Source: Cepaea nemoralis
Lineage: Eukaryota > Mollusca > Gastropoda > Stylommatophora > Helicidae
DNA: 64,000 nucleotides
Assembly: GCA_014155875.1 (NCBI GenBank)
Contig: JACEFZ010017896.1
Coordinates: 77,001-141,000, forward strand
Direction of reading: 5' to 3'
Below the pieces are notes generated by a model. It saw only the letters and a program-made list of their open reading frames with translations, ran no database searches and had not been told where the DNA came from. Positions 34,815-46,184 of the stretch are shown piece by piece. Positions within the stretch are counted from its first letter, which is position 1, and each line of letters begins with the position of its first letter. The translations under genes were made by a program, and so were the position numbers.

Positions 34815-35075
34815 AAGATTTCTTCTTTCTTCTTCTTCCATCGTCTTCGTCCTTCCATCTTCTTCCTTCCATCTTCTTCATTCCATCTTCCTCCTCCTCC
34901 ATCACCTCCTCCTCCTCCACCACCTCCTCCTTCTTCTTCTTCTTCTTCTTCTTCTTCTTCTTCTTCTTCTTCTTCTTCTTCTCCTTCTTCTTCTTCTTCT
35001 TCTTCTTCTTCTTCTTCTTCTTCTTCTTCTTCTTCCCCCTCCTCCTCCTTCTTCTTCTCCTTCTTCTTCTTGTCG
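34815..35075. repeat. TTC pyrimidine tract
   Basis: TTC and CTC units, the inverse composition of the tract at 33800-34285. Confidence 0.97.
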
Positions 35076-35284
35076 TGAAGCGTTGCAGAGAGGAGGCAGA
35101 CTAATTGTCTGTTTCGTGTCTTGTTGCTGGTAACAACGTAATATTTAAACAGAAGCCACAAAGCATACGTCGCACGATTTATTGCCTGGCATATTTCACT
35201 GCAACACGTCAGGTGCATACTGAAGAGTTATATATTACACGAAGTGGATGTATTTGATTTCATCACTCCGTCTATTCAACATTT

Positions 35285-35765
35285 TCTGGGTCGTCTCTCA
35301 CCTTTTATCTCTATGACCTCACGTAGAACGCTTTAGACGCTGGTTGATCTTGTCCCATTCTAACTAAATATCCGAACCTTTTAATTGTTTGGTGTTCTAT
35401 AAAGTCAGTCATTGGTGTTATCCCTACACCTGTTCTTAGTTTTTCAGTTGTATCTCTGAATCTTCTTGTTTTTTCCAGCTGCCTTTTTTGTGCATCTCAC
35501 CTCACATGATATGATTTTACGCCTGGGTGTTTTCAGGACTACCCATGTCTGGCATTGGTAACACACCGTTGGGGCGAACAAAGCATGTCAACTTCTTCAT
35601 TGTGCATGTTGATATTTAAATCTTCCAGAGTAGGTGCTATTTGATAGTTGATGCTGTTCTCTTTCTGTATTCTCGTTTCTATTTCCCTGTTTAGTCTTCC
35701 ATCCCATGTGACGACAATGCTCATATACTTGTACTCTCTAGCTTGCTGTTATTCTCCATTTATAT
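35285..35765 (-). pseudogene. LINE reverse-transcriptase fragment next to the 53-bp array
   Basis: Minus-strand frames give EYKYMSIVVTWDGRLNREIE, IETRIQKENSINYQIAPTLE, and later TGVGITPMTDFIEHQTIKRF and GYLVRMGQDQPASKAFYVRS. The order (EYKYLGS..DGR...EI..RI, then FIE.Q...WFGHLVRM) is that of a LINE ORF2. It merges at its upstream end into the 53-bp tandem array. Confidence 0.85.
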
Positions 35766-36359
35766 TCACGTTCCCACATATTTCTACTCGCTAACTTGTA
35801 ATTATTCTCCATTTATATTCACGTTCCCACATATTTGTACTCGCTAACTTGCAATTATTCTCCATTTATATTCACGTTCCCACATATTTGTACTCGCTAA
35901 CTTGCAATTATTCTCCATTTATATTCACGTTCCCACATATTTGTACTCGCTAACTTGTAATTATTCTCCATTTATATTCACGTTCCCACATATTTCTACT
36001 CGCTAACTTGTAATTATTCTCCATTTATATTCACGTTCCCACATATTTGTACTCGCTAACTTGCAATTATTCTCCATTTATATTCACGTTCCCACATATT
36101 TGTACTCGCTAACTTGCAATTATTCTCCATTTATATTCACGTTCCCACATATTTGTACTCGCTAACTTGCAATTATTTTCCATTTATATTCACGTTCCCA
36201 CATATTTGTACTCGCTAACTTGCAATTATTTTCCATTTATATTTACATTCCCACATATTTGTACTCGCTAACTTGCAATTATTCTCCATTTATATTCACG
36301 TTCCCACATATTTGTACTCGCTAACTTGCAATTATTTTCCATTTATATTTACATTCCCG
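35738..36359. repeat. 53-bp tandem repeat derived from a LINE
   Basis: Units with TATTCACGTTCCCACATATT recur every 53 bp, about 12 copies. On the minus strand each unit encodes fragments of ININGE...EYKY(V/M)GT, the same residues that lead into the LINE fragment at 35285-35765. Confidence 0.9.
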
Positions 36360-36734
36360 TGGTACTTCGGTGCTGATTTAGAAAGAAAGCCTCCACGGCA
36401 ACATTGCAGCAAGGGATGCAAGCCTCCTTCGTGTCTCCAAACAAATCCTGAAACAGGAATCTGCTATAGACATATGGTGTGCCAGAACCATCACATGTTA
36501 AAGGCCCAGATGAACAGAGGATTAGGTGGCCAGTGTCTCTCTCTTGGCGGACGACGAGCACAGGCGTCGAACCCTAGTCCGATAAATAACTTTAAAAGTG
36601 TAAGCCTCCTAGCGATAACACTAAGGCGCCCGCTTGTCCATATCTCGTGTGACCCGAGCGTCGTTGCATCGGGCTCTCGTGTTAGAGCCTCAGTCTCCCG
36701 GAGCATACGTCTGCTTTTTTTACGACCCCCTGGG

Positions 36735-36965
36735 AGTCTCCATGGCCAAGTTGTTATGCCACCTGTCTCGGGTTCCGAAGGTTGTGGGTTCGATTCCGGC
36801 CTACGTCGTTCGGTTCACGAGTGCATTTTTCTCGGAGACGCCTGGGAATCGTCACTGGAGCTACGGAGTTGGTGCCTTATGATACGCTTTCGACACGCCG
36901 CCCTGCATTAAGATACCGAGCCATATGGGATACAACCCGGTGTAATGAAGTGATTATTTTACCTG
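36735..36965 (+). mobile_element. SINE-2 copy
   Basis: Head GTCTCCATGGCCAAGTTGTT, B-box GGTTCGATTCC, body GGAGCTACGGAGTTGGTGCC. Confidence 0.85.
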
Positions 36966-36969
36966 ATAA

Positions 36970-37500
36970 ATCCCTTTTTTCAGTACTCTTTCAAGGGGAG
37001 CGTGTCACACCTGCTTGTGCATACAGAAGGTTAATGTTACTGACCTGGGCATGCTTTCTTACACGATTTGCTTTCTCTAGACCAGATTCCTACAAGGTAG
37101 CGGGCTATACATATGGGGAATATGTACCCGAGAGTAGGTATTCTATTTAAAAAAAAATTTCCAGTGCAGAAACTCTTTGCAATTTCCAACTGCCGTGGCA
37201 TTTCTGATGCGCCTAACATTCACATTGGACCGCCAGTTTTTCGCTCATATTCGAGAAGGCGAGGTATCCGATCTCACCCCAAAGAGATCATAGTGACATG
37301 TGATATCACTGGGTACTAATCTTTCTTCCCAAAGAACATGAAAGCGAAAACAGCAGACTTGAACTCAAGTCTTCCATCGGAACCATCATTTAACCAAAAT
37401 CTACGTACTCATTTTCTATGTTTTTCTTCGACAAATAATGTAGTGTTTGTTCACTACAATCCTGGTGTCATGTATGGTAAAGATAGCTTATAAGATCCAG
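36970..37500. other. Intron sequence, nothing recognised
   Basis: No repeat or coding similarity noticed. Confidence 0.5.
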
Positions 37501-37502
37501 AT

Positions 37503-38009
37503 ACCGGGTGTTTGTAAAATCTCACTACACTTTGTATGTAGGTCAAATTTGAAAAATGAAGTACAGGACGTCATCAAAGCATGTGCTAAAAAATTCATTA
37601 CATTAGTTACAATAGTCACTGCTATGGTCTAATACTGTTTCGGGGAAGCTGGAAAGTACCAATGAAGTAGTCATTATAGCAGGTGTTGGAAATGCCCACC
37701 ATGGGCTTGAAGACATGACTGTACACGTTTCTTCATATTGTCAAATATCTTCCGCAACGTCTCTGTTGTTATTTCCGTGTGTATCGACCGCCATTTCAAA
37801 CAATTTGTTCCAAAAAAAAACACAAAAACATTCTGTCTTCCGTCGATAACAGCATTCTGTTTGGAGTGCAAAGAATTACTTCAGCAGATGACAGCCATTC
37901 GCTGCATATTGCTTCACGATGGACTGTGGAGCACATTTTTTGATGATGTCATGTACTTCATTTTAAAAATTTCTTCTACAAAGTGCAGTGAGACTTTACT
38001 AACACCCTA
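37503..38009. mobile_element. DNA element with inverted termini of about 95 bp
   Basis: The left end CCGGGTGTTTGTAAAATCTC and the inverted right end CTAGGGTGTTAGTAAAGTCTC continue to match over about 95 bp (both include AAAATGAAGTACA and GACxTCATCAAA). Inside, the minus strand encodes FDNMKKRVQSCLQAHGGHFQ HLL, resembling the C terminus of DDE transposases. About 507 bp in total, probably a non-autonomous copy. Confidence 0.75.
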
Positions 38010-38830
38010 GTTCAGGCCCTTACACGACAGCTCTCAATCAATAATTCCATCAATCAATGTCATCTTCGGGCTGAATGTTTGCTGCAGTGATTCCCCCCCA
38101 AACATTCCTGTCCTTTGTCATGACATGCTATAGTAATATACTCGCCGTGCCTTCTTCATATAATAGATTCTTTGTTACTAGTGAATTCCGTGCAGACGAG
38201 TCTGATTACAATACGAAAACAGGAGCTGATGGTCGAGGGTTCAAACTGTCTTACACATCGTGGGACTTTGAAGGATCCTCCGTAAGGCTCGCGGTTTAAA
38301 AGCAAATCCCAGCCTGTACCCAACTTTCATCATACTGGAAAGAAGAACTCTTCCGGCACACAACAGGAATTGTACGGATGTGCTCATGGAAACATACAAT
38401 AAGATCACCTTTGTCTTCCTCCTCAATGTCGTCGTCGCCACGTTCTCCATATCAGCATACTCTTATTCCTGTCCGTTGCGGCGTCACCTAGGTTGTCAGT
38501 CGTCACTGCGATTATATTCTCCTTCCTCTTCCTCATTCACCGTCCTTTCTTTTTATTCTTCTTCCCCCTCTACAATTCTCCTCCCCTCCTCCTATTCTTC
38601 TCCTCTTCCCCCTGTTCGTTCTTATTTTCCTTCTCATACCCCTTCTTCTTCCTCATCGTCTTCCTCCTCCTCTCCCTCCTTTTCCTCTACTTCATCTTCG
38701 ACACCTTCTCCTTCCACCTTCTTCTTAACCACCTCTTTATTGTTCACGTTCTTCTTGTTCTTGTTCTAAAATCATTTTGTGGTTGGAACTCAGTGAATGT
38801 CCGGGTAGATACTCCGGAGAATCATCATCG
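38010..38830. other. Intron sequence, pyrimidine-rich in the middle
   Basis: The stretch 38515-38760 is CT-rich (Ser/Phe-rich false ORFs). The rest is unrecognised. Confidence 0.5.
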
Positions 38831-39300
38831 TCATCTTCCACATTTGCCGTCAAGCAGCGTGTGGGGGAATAATTGATGTTCCTGCGCCCAGATAATGTGG
38901 CGCTGGATAATGTCATTCCGTGTGACATTAAATGTCTTTTAATGTTGTCGACTGTAAATGTCTTTGATATTGTGGACTGTACAATGTCTTTGAGTTTGTC
39001 AGTCTAGTTCCTTCTCAGGCGTCCTCTTGCTCTCGTATCAGATCTCTTTGGTGTAGTATCACTCCTTTTAACTGATAGCTTTCCATTCTAACTTTATGGC
39101 CAAACCATCTGATCTTCTGCGATTCAATGTATGTGGCACAAGGTATGATAACACCATTTATTCCTCAGTCTAGGATGGTTACATTAGTAGCTCTTCTCAG
39201 GTATCTCACCTCGCAGATGTTGATTTTGCCATTGTGTGAGATGTGGGTAATGCCCAAGTTTTGCACTGGCAGCATAGGGTTGGTACGAATATGTTATTTA
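38830..39300 (-). pseudogene. LINE-C tail, copy 2
   Basis: Minus-strand translation gives ATYIESQKIRWFGHKVRMES, a RARGRLRRN segment and finally HGMTLSSATL. It aligns in order with the plus-strand copy at 40430-40770, so the two copies face each other about 1.1 kb apart. Confidence 0.75.
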
Positions 39301-39659
39301 TTATCTGTCTGTTTGCGGACATGGATAAATCTGGATGTGTTAGTATCGATAAAACTACTTTTTAGTGTGAAAAGCCATAATCTCTACGACACGTTCAAAT
39401 CAACCACACGTTATCTATCGAATATTAAACTGACTGTATGGCCAAGACTTAGAACGGATAACAGATTAAACAACAATAGAGATAGACGTTCAAGTGATGT
39501 TTGTGCATTCTATTATTAAATATGTAGGCCTACCTCACTGGGTTGACTGTCCTGGCTTTGAATATTGTAATCAGGCCATCCGCCATTTAATGTATTCTTG
39601 GTCACACACACACCCCCTTCATTGTCTTCTCTCTTCCATTCTTTAATTATTCCATTATT

Positions 39660-39661
39660 CC

Positions 39662-39705
<44 letters not shown>

Positions 39706-39735
39706 CGTCCGTCCGTCCGTCCGTCTGCCTGCCTA
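39660..39735. repeat. CTGT / CCGT microsatellite
   Basis: (CTGT)n then (CCGT)n. Confidence 0.95.
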
Positions 39736-39929
39736 TCTGTTCGCTGTCTTTCTTTTGAATGAGGTCGTCAATATTGTCTCCTGCGAGGGCCCCATAGTTT
39801 CCCTCCCATTGACGTCTGCTGGGAGCTGGGTGGGAGCTCTCAAATCTCCAACAGGCGGACACGTGTGTATTACCTGACTGCAGGACAGGTTCTATAAACG
39901 TTGTAGCACTCCCTTTATAATATCATGGG

Positions 39930-40042
39930 TGCCGGTCGTTCAGAAAGCAATGGCAAACTACTGAACGTAAGTTTGCCAAGAGATCACAAGCAGCCAACAA
40001 ATGCTGGGGTTGACTGCGGCGTACAGTAAAGGATATGCAGCT
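39930..40042 (+). mobile_element. SINE-3 3' half
   Basis: GCCGGTCGTTCAGAAAGCAA through GGCGTACAGTAAAGGATATG. Confidence 0.8.
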
Positions 40043-40162
40043 AACTTTAACTCTCTTATGACATCAGGCGAATGTGATGTGTTACATGAGATTGTTATCA
40101 TTCTCTGTAAGGCAGCGGTTGCCTAGAATATTCTGCTCTTAAACTTTGTCACGGATCTTTCA

Positions 40163-40318
40163 TATCTTCTTCTTCTTCTTCTGCGTTCATCCGGATTTTT
40201 TTTTCGGATGTGACTGCGTTGTGCCTGTTTACAGCAAAGCTGCGTTCTTGCGCCGTTAGGCCGACACATCCGACTTCTGCGGGCATTTGTTGACCGGGTT
40301 AACCTTCCCGGGAGATCT
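40163..40318 (-). mobile_element. SINE-6 copy, reverse
   Basis: (TTC)n, CTGCGTTCATCCGGATTTTT, and TGTTGACCGGGTTAACCTTC are the exact inverse of the copy at 14763. Confidence 0.88.
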
Positions 40319-40339
40319 TTCGTATGATGATATGATTCC

Positions 40340-40370
<31 letters not shown>

Positions 40371-40429
40371 AGTTTTCCTCCCAAAATATTGTAAGTTAGT
40401 CAGTTGCCAAATGTCAAACTTGGACATTA

Positions 40430-40770
40430 TCCAAATCATACTTACGAAAAATCAACACCTGTAAGATGAGATGCTTGAGGTGAGCAGCCAACTTAACTAT
40501 TCGAGACCGAGTAAGAAATGTTGGTATCAGACATACAGTGGAATCAACACCTTGTACCACATTTATTGAAAGACAGAAAATCGAATGGTTTGGTCATTTC
40601 GTTAGAATGCATCACCATCAACTACCAGCACTTGCCCTACATCAAAGAACATCTGCTACGAGAGCAAGAGGATGCCTGAGAAGAAAATGGATTGACAACA
40701 TCAAAGACATTGTACATCCACACGGAATGACACTGTCCAGTGCCGCCCATCGGACTCTGAAACGCTAATT
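40430..40770 (+). pseudogene. LINE-C tail, copy 3
   Basis: The plus strand reads ANLTIRDRVRNVGIRHTVES, CTTFIERQKIEWFGHFVRMH, RARGCLRRKWIDNIKDIVHP and HGMTLSSAAHRTLKR followed by a stop. This is the cleanest of the three LINE-C copies. Confidence 0.85.
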
Positions 40771-41309
40771 ATTCCTCCTCACCGTGTTCGACAGCAAGAG
40801 TGGAAGATGATGGAGATGATGCTGAGTTCGATGATGATGACGATTCACTTGGCTGAGAACATTTCATTTTATTAAATCAAATGTTGGTATTATTTCTTTC
40901 TTTGATAGTTTCTATTTTCTGGATATTCAAGTCCTCTGTGTGTGTGTGCGCGCACGTGTGTGTGTGTGTGTGTGTGCGCGCGCACTATAGTGTCTAACGG
41001 TTGTTGCAGATCTCTTACATTTTCAACTGTCAATCTCATGTCATTTGCATAACACACGTTGTCTATATTTTAATCCACCCCCCTCCTTCCCCGTCCACCC
41101 ACTCGTATCCCTGGTCTGTCTTTAAACTCTCGCATTATTAAAATATCTTTGGGAGTTAAAAAGCCTACAGTGAGAGTATAGTGACCCCAGGGAAGATTAG
41201 TTTCTATCAGCGTCAATAAATTCCCGCTTATTTCATGTAAAGGCAAATCTAATGTACAGAGCCCTATTGCATGCCTGAAAGCATATTTTGTATATGGTGA
41301 TACGCCCAC

Positions 41310-41445
41310 ATTTGTTTAGATCAATCGGCACTCGATGAGTCATGTGGTCAATATTACACAGACCGCCTTTACTTCCCAGAACCTTTCCCGGTACCAATGT
41401 TAGGATCAAGTTTAATGCCCTGGTCATACTTAAAGAGAATCCCCG
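41310..41445 (-). mobile_element. SINE-4 body fragment, reverse
   Basis: CACTCGATGAGTCATGTGGT and CTTTCCCGGTACCAATGTTA match the SINE-4 body inverse. A 28-bp minisatellite starts at its right end. Confidence 0.65.
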
Positions 41446-41449
41446 ACTC

Positions 41450-41835
41450 GATAGAGATTGGAAACTTGACCAACGGGGTGGAGATGGGAAAACTTGACCA
41501 ACGGGTTTATTGATTGGAAAACTTGACCAAAACGGGATGGAGATAGGAAAACTTGACCAACGAGATGGAGATAGGGAAACTTGATCAACGGGATGGAGAT
41601 AGGGAAACTTGATCAACGGGATGGAGATAGGGAAACTTGATCAACGGGATGGAGATAGGGAAACTTGATCAACGAGATGGAGATAGGGAAACTTGATCAA
41701 CGAGATGGAGATAGGGAAACTTGATCAACGAGATGGAGATAGGGAAACTTGATCAACGGGATGGAGATAGGAAAACTTGACCAATGGGTTGGAGATGAGA
41801 AAAATTTACCAACGGGATGGAGATTGGAAAGCTTG
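41450..41835. repeat. 28-bp tandem repeat
   Basis: Unit GATGGAGATAGGGAAACTTG ATCAACGG, about 13 copies; the central ones nearly identical, the edge copies diverged. Confidence 0.93.
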
Positions 41836-41907
41836 ATAAATGCGATGACCGGCTCACGAGCTGGACACTTGCACACCGCGGCTCTCATGTCTTACTTCCC
41901 TCCGGCG

Positions 41908-42106
41908 GTCAGCATGGCCGAATAGATAAGAGAGCTAGTTCTTAAACATCCTGTATGCTGATGCCGTGGTAGCGGGTTCAAGCCAAACACCGGTCAGTTG
42001 GACTAAAATGTTGACCTCTCGTCATTGACTTGGGCACGTAAATTACAAATATCACAGAAGTCAGAGTGGGTTCGCAACGCGAGCAAAGGCCACCAAAAAA
42101 AAAAAA
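41908..42106 (+). mobile_element. SINE-1 copy with 3' deletion
   Basis: Starts GTCAGCATGGCCGAATAGAT with A-box-like and B-box-like (GCGGGTTCAAGCC) segments. It ends early in an A tract. Confidence 0.8.
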
Positions 42107-42309
42107 TTCCTTCTAGCCAAACTCTACATCGCGACCCACTTTATGATGACGTACGACACAGTTGACAGGTTACGAGTAATCTGTGGTTGCATGTCCAGGC
42201 GGCACAAGAAAATACCGTCGCTATGATTCATATAACCGAAAGGACAACACCCAGATCAATCCAACAAATGTCAATACTATAAAACAGTGGTGTTTAAGAC
42301 AAACAAACA

Positions 42310-42525
42310 CGCGCAAGATTGTGGACACGTAATCAGACACCTAATCAGTCTAAGAAAGATAATAATGAAAGGAAGTGTACCAGGGAAGCAGATAAGAGGA
42401 CGACCACAGCGTAGATAATACACACGACTGCAACTGAGGCAGGGTATCTGGTTTATGAGAGGGAGGCATTTTGAAAAACTTATATGGGCGAAATTCTGCG
42501 TAGGACAGCCAACTGCGTGATTAGG
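42310..42525 (+). pseudogene. LINE C-terminal remnant
   Basis: The plus strand contains IRHLISLRKIIMKGSVPGKQ then IRGRPQRR, resembling the R.SLR..IM.G.VPG.R.RGRP.RRW tail of LINEs. A stop follows directly. Confidence 0.55.
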
Positions 42526-42929
42526 ATGATGTGCTAAAAATACACCTTGTTCTCTTCCATCCTCCGTACGGATAAAAATAGTTTCATTTGTTTACAGGTA
42601 ACATTATTTATGGACTCCGGTGCAAAATGGGCAAGTGGGGGGTGAGAAATACTCAGGATAGATTTGGGAGGATTTCACGTCTGGGCGGTTCATACGAAAT
42701 ACAAGTTGCTATGACTAAGCCACATGCAAATATAACGAACACAGATTGATTTTTGCCTGCCTGCCTGGTCACGGCACGTTGACTTGTTCAATGTTGCGTG
42801 ACGACGTGGTTATTGTTGTCACTGGGAGGGACTTATGTATGTAGAACATATTGGTGAAGGTTGTCACATAGCAAATATGGCTGCTGGGGTAGATGGAGTA
42901 GGGAGTGGTAGGCCGTCACATATATTCAG

Positions 42930-43009
42930 TTAGTGGCATGTCCTTTTTACCTCGTCGAAATCAACCACGACATGTTTTTGAGTCAGGGCCTTCATTGCGC
43001 AGACAGCAC

Positions 43010-43043
<34 letters not shown>

Positions 43044-43255
43044 TATTGATTGATTAATTTGGTGTACGATTGCCTTTTGTAAAATTACCGACGTCTCATA
43101 ATATGGAAATCAACGCAAAGCGGTCTGCTTCCAACTCTCCCGCGGCTGACATCGAACCCTGCACTCGCCATGACGGGAATGATGAAACTGCGCTCTCGCC
43201 ATCACCTATGCCACAGACGTCGGTTTCACACACTAGACCACGGACTAATGAGCTG
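42930..43255 (-). mobile_element. SINE-3 related copy, reverse, interrupted
   Basis: Starts GTGGCATGTCCTTTTTACCT and has CGCAAAGCGGTCTGCTTCCA with the inverse B-box GACATCGAACCCTGC. A (GATT)n tract at 43013-43057 interrupts it. Confidence 0.6.
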
Positions 43256-43394
43256 AGGTGAACAGTGCGCTTCTTTGGCGACTTCCCTTCACAGACAATT
43301 CCTAGACAAGTTTGCATGTCTATTTATTCTGTATGCTATTGCAACATAATGGCGTGAGTTGGTCGATGCAATCTGCTCAACTGGGAGATGAAGC

Positions 43395-43552
43395 AATGAA
43401 AGAAAGAAAGAAAGAAAAAAAGAAAGACAGAAAGAAAGAAGAGAAGAAGAAGAAGAAGAAGAAGAAGAAGAAGAAGAAGAAGAAGAAGAAGAAGAAGAAG
43501 AAGAAGAAGAAGAAGAAGAAGAAGAAGAAGAAGAAGAAGAAGAAGAAGAAAT
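43395..43552. repeat. GAAA then GAA microsatellite
   Basis: (GAAA)n followed by about 36 GAA units. Confidence 0.97.
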
Positions 43553-43559
43553 AATTACG

Positions 43560-44170
43560 CATGTAGTCGTGTCCTTAATATTCTTCTTGCCATGTCATGT
43601 ATAAGCATGTCTTTAATGCAATCATAAAATTCACATCAACCACCCAGTTTCCTGCAGGGCTTTTATTCCTTTTACACCGTCCTAATTTAAGTTGTACACA
43701 TGTTTACATCATTTCAATACTACCCCGTTTGTAAATGTGAAACCGCCATCTAAAATATGCAGAAATCTTTGACTAAAATTGTATTCCACACTTCGCTTAA
43801 TTTGAATTTGAAATGAAACTGAAAAATCAAACCTGCAAGGCTATAATCACATGTTTACAAGCCAACGTTACTTTCGTAAACATGAGCTAATTATTCTGGG
43901 TGACTTTCGTGACGCTGGCGGTAAATAGATGCAGACAATATAAACGCATGAGTGATCACAGCCAGTGCGGAACTATGATGCACTATGCACTTTCTATTGA
44001 ACCTGGTCACTTATTTACCAGGCTACTTCACACACTGTCAGATAGGCCTTTATAGTTTTTTTTGCACCTTTTCTATTCGCACTTCAATGATTTACGACTG
44101 GCAAGACAAGTCTTTTCAGTCGCTATCTTTATCCATGCATTCCTACCTACTTGTATGCCTAGCTACTTAG
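43560..44170. other. Intron sequence, nothing recognised
   Basis: No repeat or coding similarity noticed. Confidence 0.5.
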
Positions 44171-44174
44171 GTAT

Positions 44175-44176
44175 CT

Positions 44177-44263
<87 letters not shown>

Positions 44264-44264
44264 C
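44175..44264. repeat. GTTA microsatellite
   Basis: About 22 GTTA units, not the five-base TTAGG or six-base TTAGGG telomere unit. Confidence 0.97.
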
Positions 44265-44490
44265 GACAAATCGTTCTCATTGCACATCGAACCATTCAGT
44301 CCATAAGCGCTCGGATCCCCTCCTCAATAAATCCCGCAGAGTGTAGCGGTTCACGACACCAGTCTTGTGTTGGTTTATTAATCTCCTTTGGCTTCCTGCA
44401 TAGTACTCTTGTCTGGCCACAACTCTTTTAACTTGCTGTTCTTGTAGTCTGACCATGGTTGTACATTCATTCATCACTTGGTTCTCGCAA
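44262..44490. repeat. Unclassified dispersed repeat, copy 2
   Basis: GTCGACAAATCGTTCTCATT through TCACTTGGTTCTCGC. It abuts a GTTA microsatellite. Minus-strand peptide: RYTLRDLLRRGSERLWTEWF. Could be a fragment of an unidentified transposon ORF. Confidence 0.8.
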
Positions 44491-44997
44491 ACGTCTTACT
44501 TCTCGTTGAGCAATCAGTAAATCAGCCTGGTCCATGGCTTGCCTTTTGTGCGAGGCTCAAACGCTGATCCGCCATAATGGAAAATAAACACATACAGTAT
44601 CGGTAAACACACACGCTGAAATGTACACTCTAGAATGGTTTCGCTCAGATGCACGGACTCCGTAACACCGGTGAAAATCTTGAGGCGAAAAAAAAAAGGC
44701 AAAACCCCTGGTTTACACCCCGATACAAATAATTATACGCAAGAAATGAAACTATCCATCTTTTACGTGATTAGACTGTGTGGAGATTGTATCTCCAGTT
44801 ACTGAATCTGGTGAACTGGGACGATTTGATCGGGTATAGACAGAAAGGAAAGGTAGAATTGGATTTAAAGAGGATAGGCATTAGATATAAAGACAGATGG
44901 GCATTGAATATAAATAGATTTAGACAGTAATTGTGCACCAAAACCACTGGCACTGTAGAGGGTTTTAGTAGAACACAAACAGAAAGCAGCAGTAGGC

Positions 44998-45092
44998 AAA
45001 GAAAGAAGAAAGAAGAAAGAAAGAAAGAAAGAAAGAAAGACAGAAAGAAAGAAAGAAAAGAAAGAAAGAAAGAAAAGAAAGAAAGAAAGAAA
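44998..45092. repeat. AAAG microsatellite
   Basis: (AAAG)n with a few interruptions. Confidence 0.95.
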
Positions 45093-45504
45093 TGATAAAT
45101 GAATAGAATAAAGGATGGATGGGGGAAAGAAAGAATGAAAACACAATTAATGAATGATGAATGGATGCAAGGAAAACAGAAATAAAATAGAAACAACACA
45201 GCAAGAAAGAAAGCAGAAGAAGAATAAGAAAAAGAAGAAGAGGAAGATTAATCAAATAAACAACAATTAAAAAAGTAGAACCTCTCAATTAAAATCAATG
45301 AGACGGAAACGAAGGAAAAAAAATCACAATTAATGTGAATTAGAAAATGAAGAACAAAATTAAAAATTAATACGAACGAGGCAGAAGCGGACAATATCGC
45401 AGTTAATCACACTTTTTGTGTGATTCTAATACAACGGCCGTCATTGTTCCAACTGGCAACATTGCAAAAATTGACACACGATGTCAGTTAACGGCAGAAA
45501 GTTT

Positions 45505-45985
45505 CATCATCATTATGTGCCATGCCGGTAAGCGTGGGTGGTCATGTTTCGCCATCTCACAGGATCACCAGAGTTATGTATAAGCTCTGTGTTCTTCTCT
45601 TGACCATGCCATGTGGCCAAGCCATCCAGATATTTACTTCTCTGCCTTCCCCTGTTTTTTTTTTTTTTTTAATCTTGCCAGTTGTCATTAAGTTCTCTGC
45701 TGTCCACGTCTAATTTCTCTAATCAGTTTATAGTTTCCATTTGTTTCTTGTAGGACTTGCTCTCTGGTATTTCTGTCTGTCCATGGCATTCTTTGTATTT
45801 TCCTCAGAAACCACATTTCCACGGCCATTAGATGTATTTCAGCTTGTCTGCTCATTGTCCACACTTTACAACCATACCAAAGCACAGGTTCTATGTAACA
45901 CTTCAATGCTCTTTTTATCGCTACAACTGACATAATTTTAGTCAGTATATTTTCTTGCAAAAGGCTAACATCGCCATACCGATTC
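45505..45985 (-). pseudogene. LINE-A, second C-terminal fragment
   Basis: Minus-strand peptide RALKCYIEPVLWYGCKVWTM, then AVEMWFLRKIQRMPWTDRNT, matches the LINE-A copy at 11890-12480. Nucleotide similarity continues toward 45505 beyond the ORF stop, including a poly-T interruption near 45655-45670. Confidence 0.88.
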
Positions 45986-46184
45986 TTGTTCTAATATCTA
46001 CAAAGCCCCTTCCATCAGATGATATAGCTGTTCCCAGATAAATTTAAAGCAGTGGACAAGAGAACTGGACGAACCACTTCGTAAAGCTGTCGTCTCCCTC
46101 TGTTTGAGACGTAATAAACACTTCAATGTTAACTTATTGTTGGAGGTCGGCGTATCTGAGAGGTGTAAAGCTCTGTAACTTTCT

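Noticed and set aside
44175..44264. Telomere-like repeat
   Set aside because: The unit is GTTA, not TTAGGG or TTAGG.
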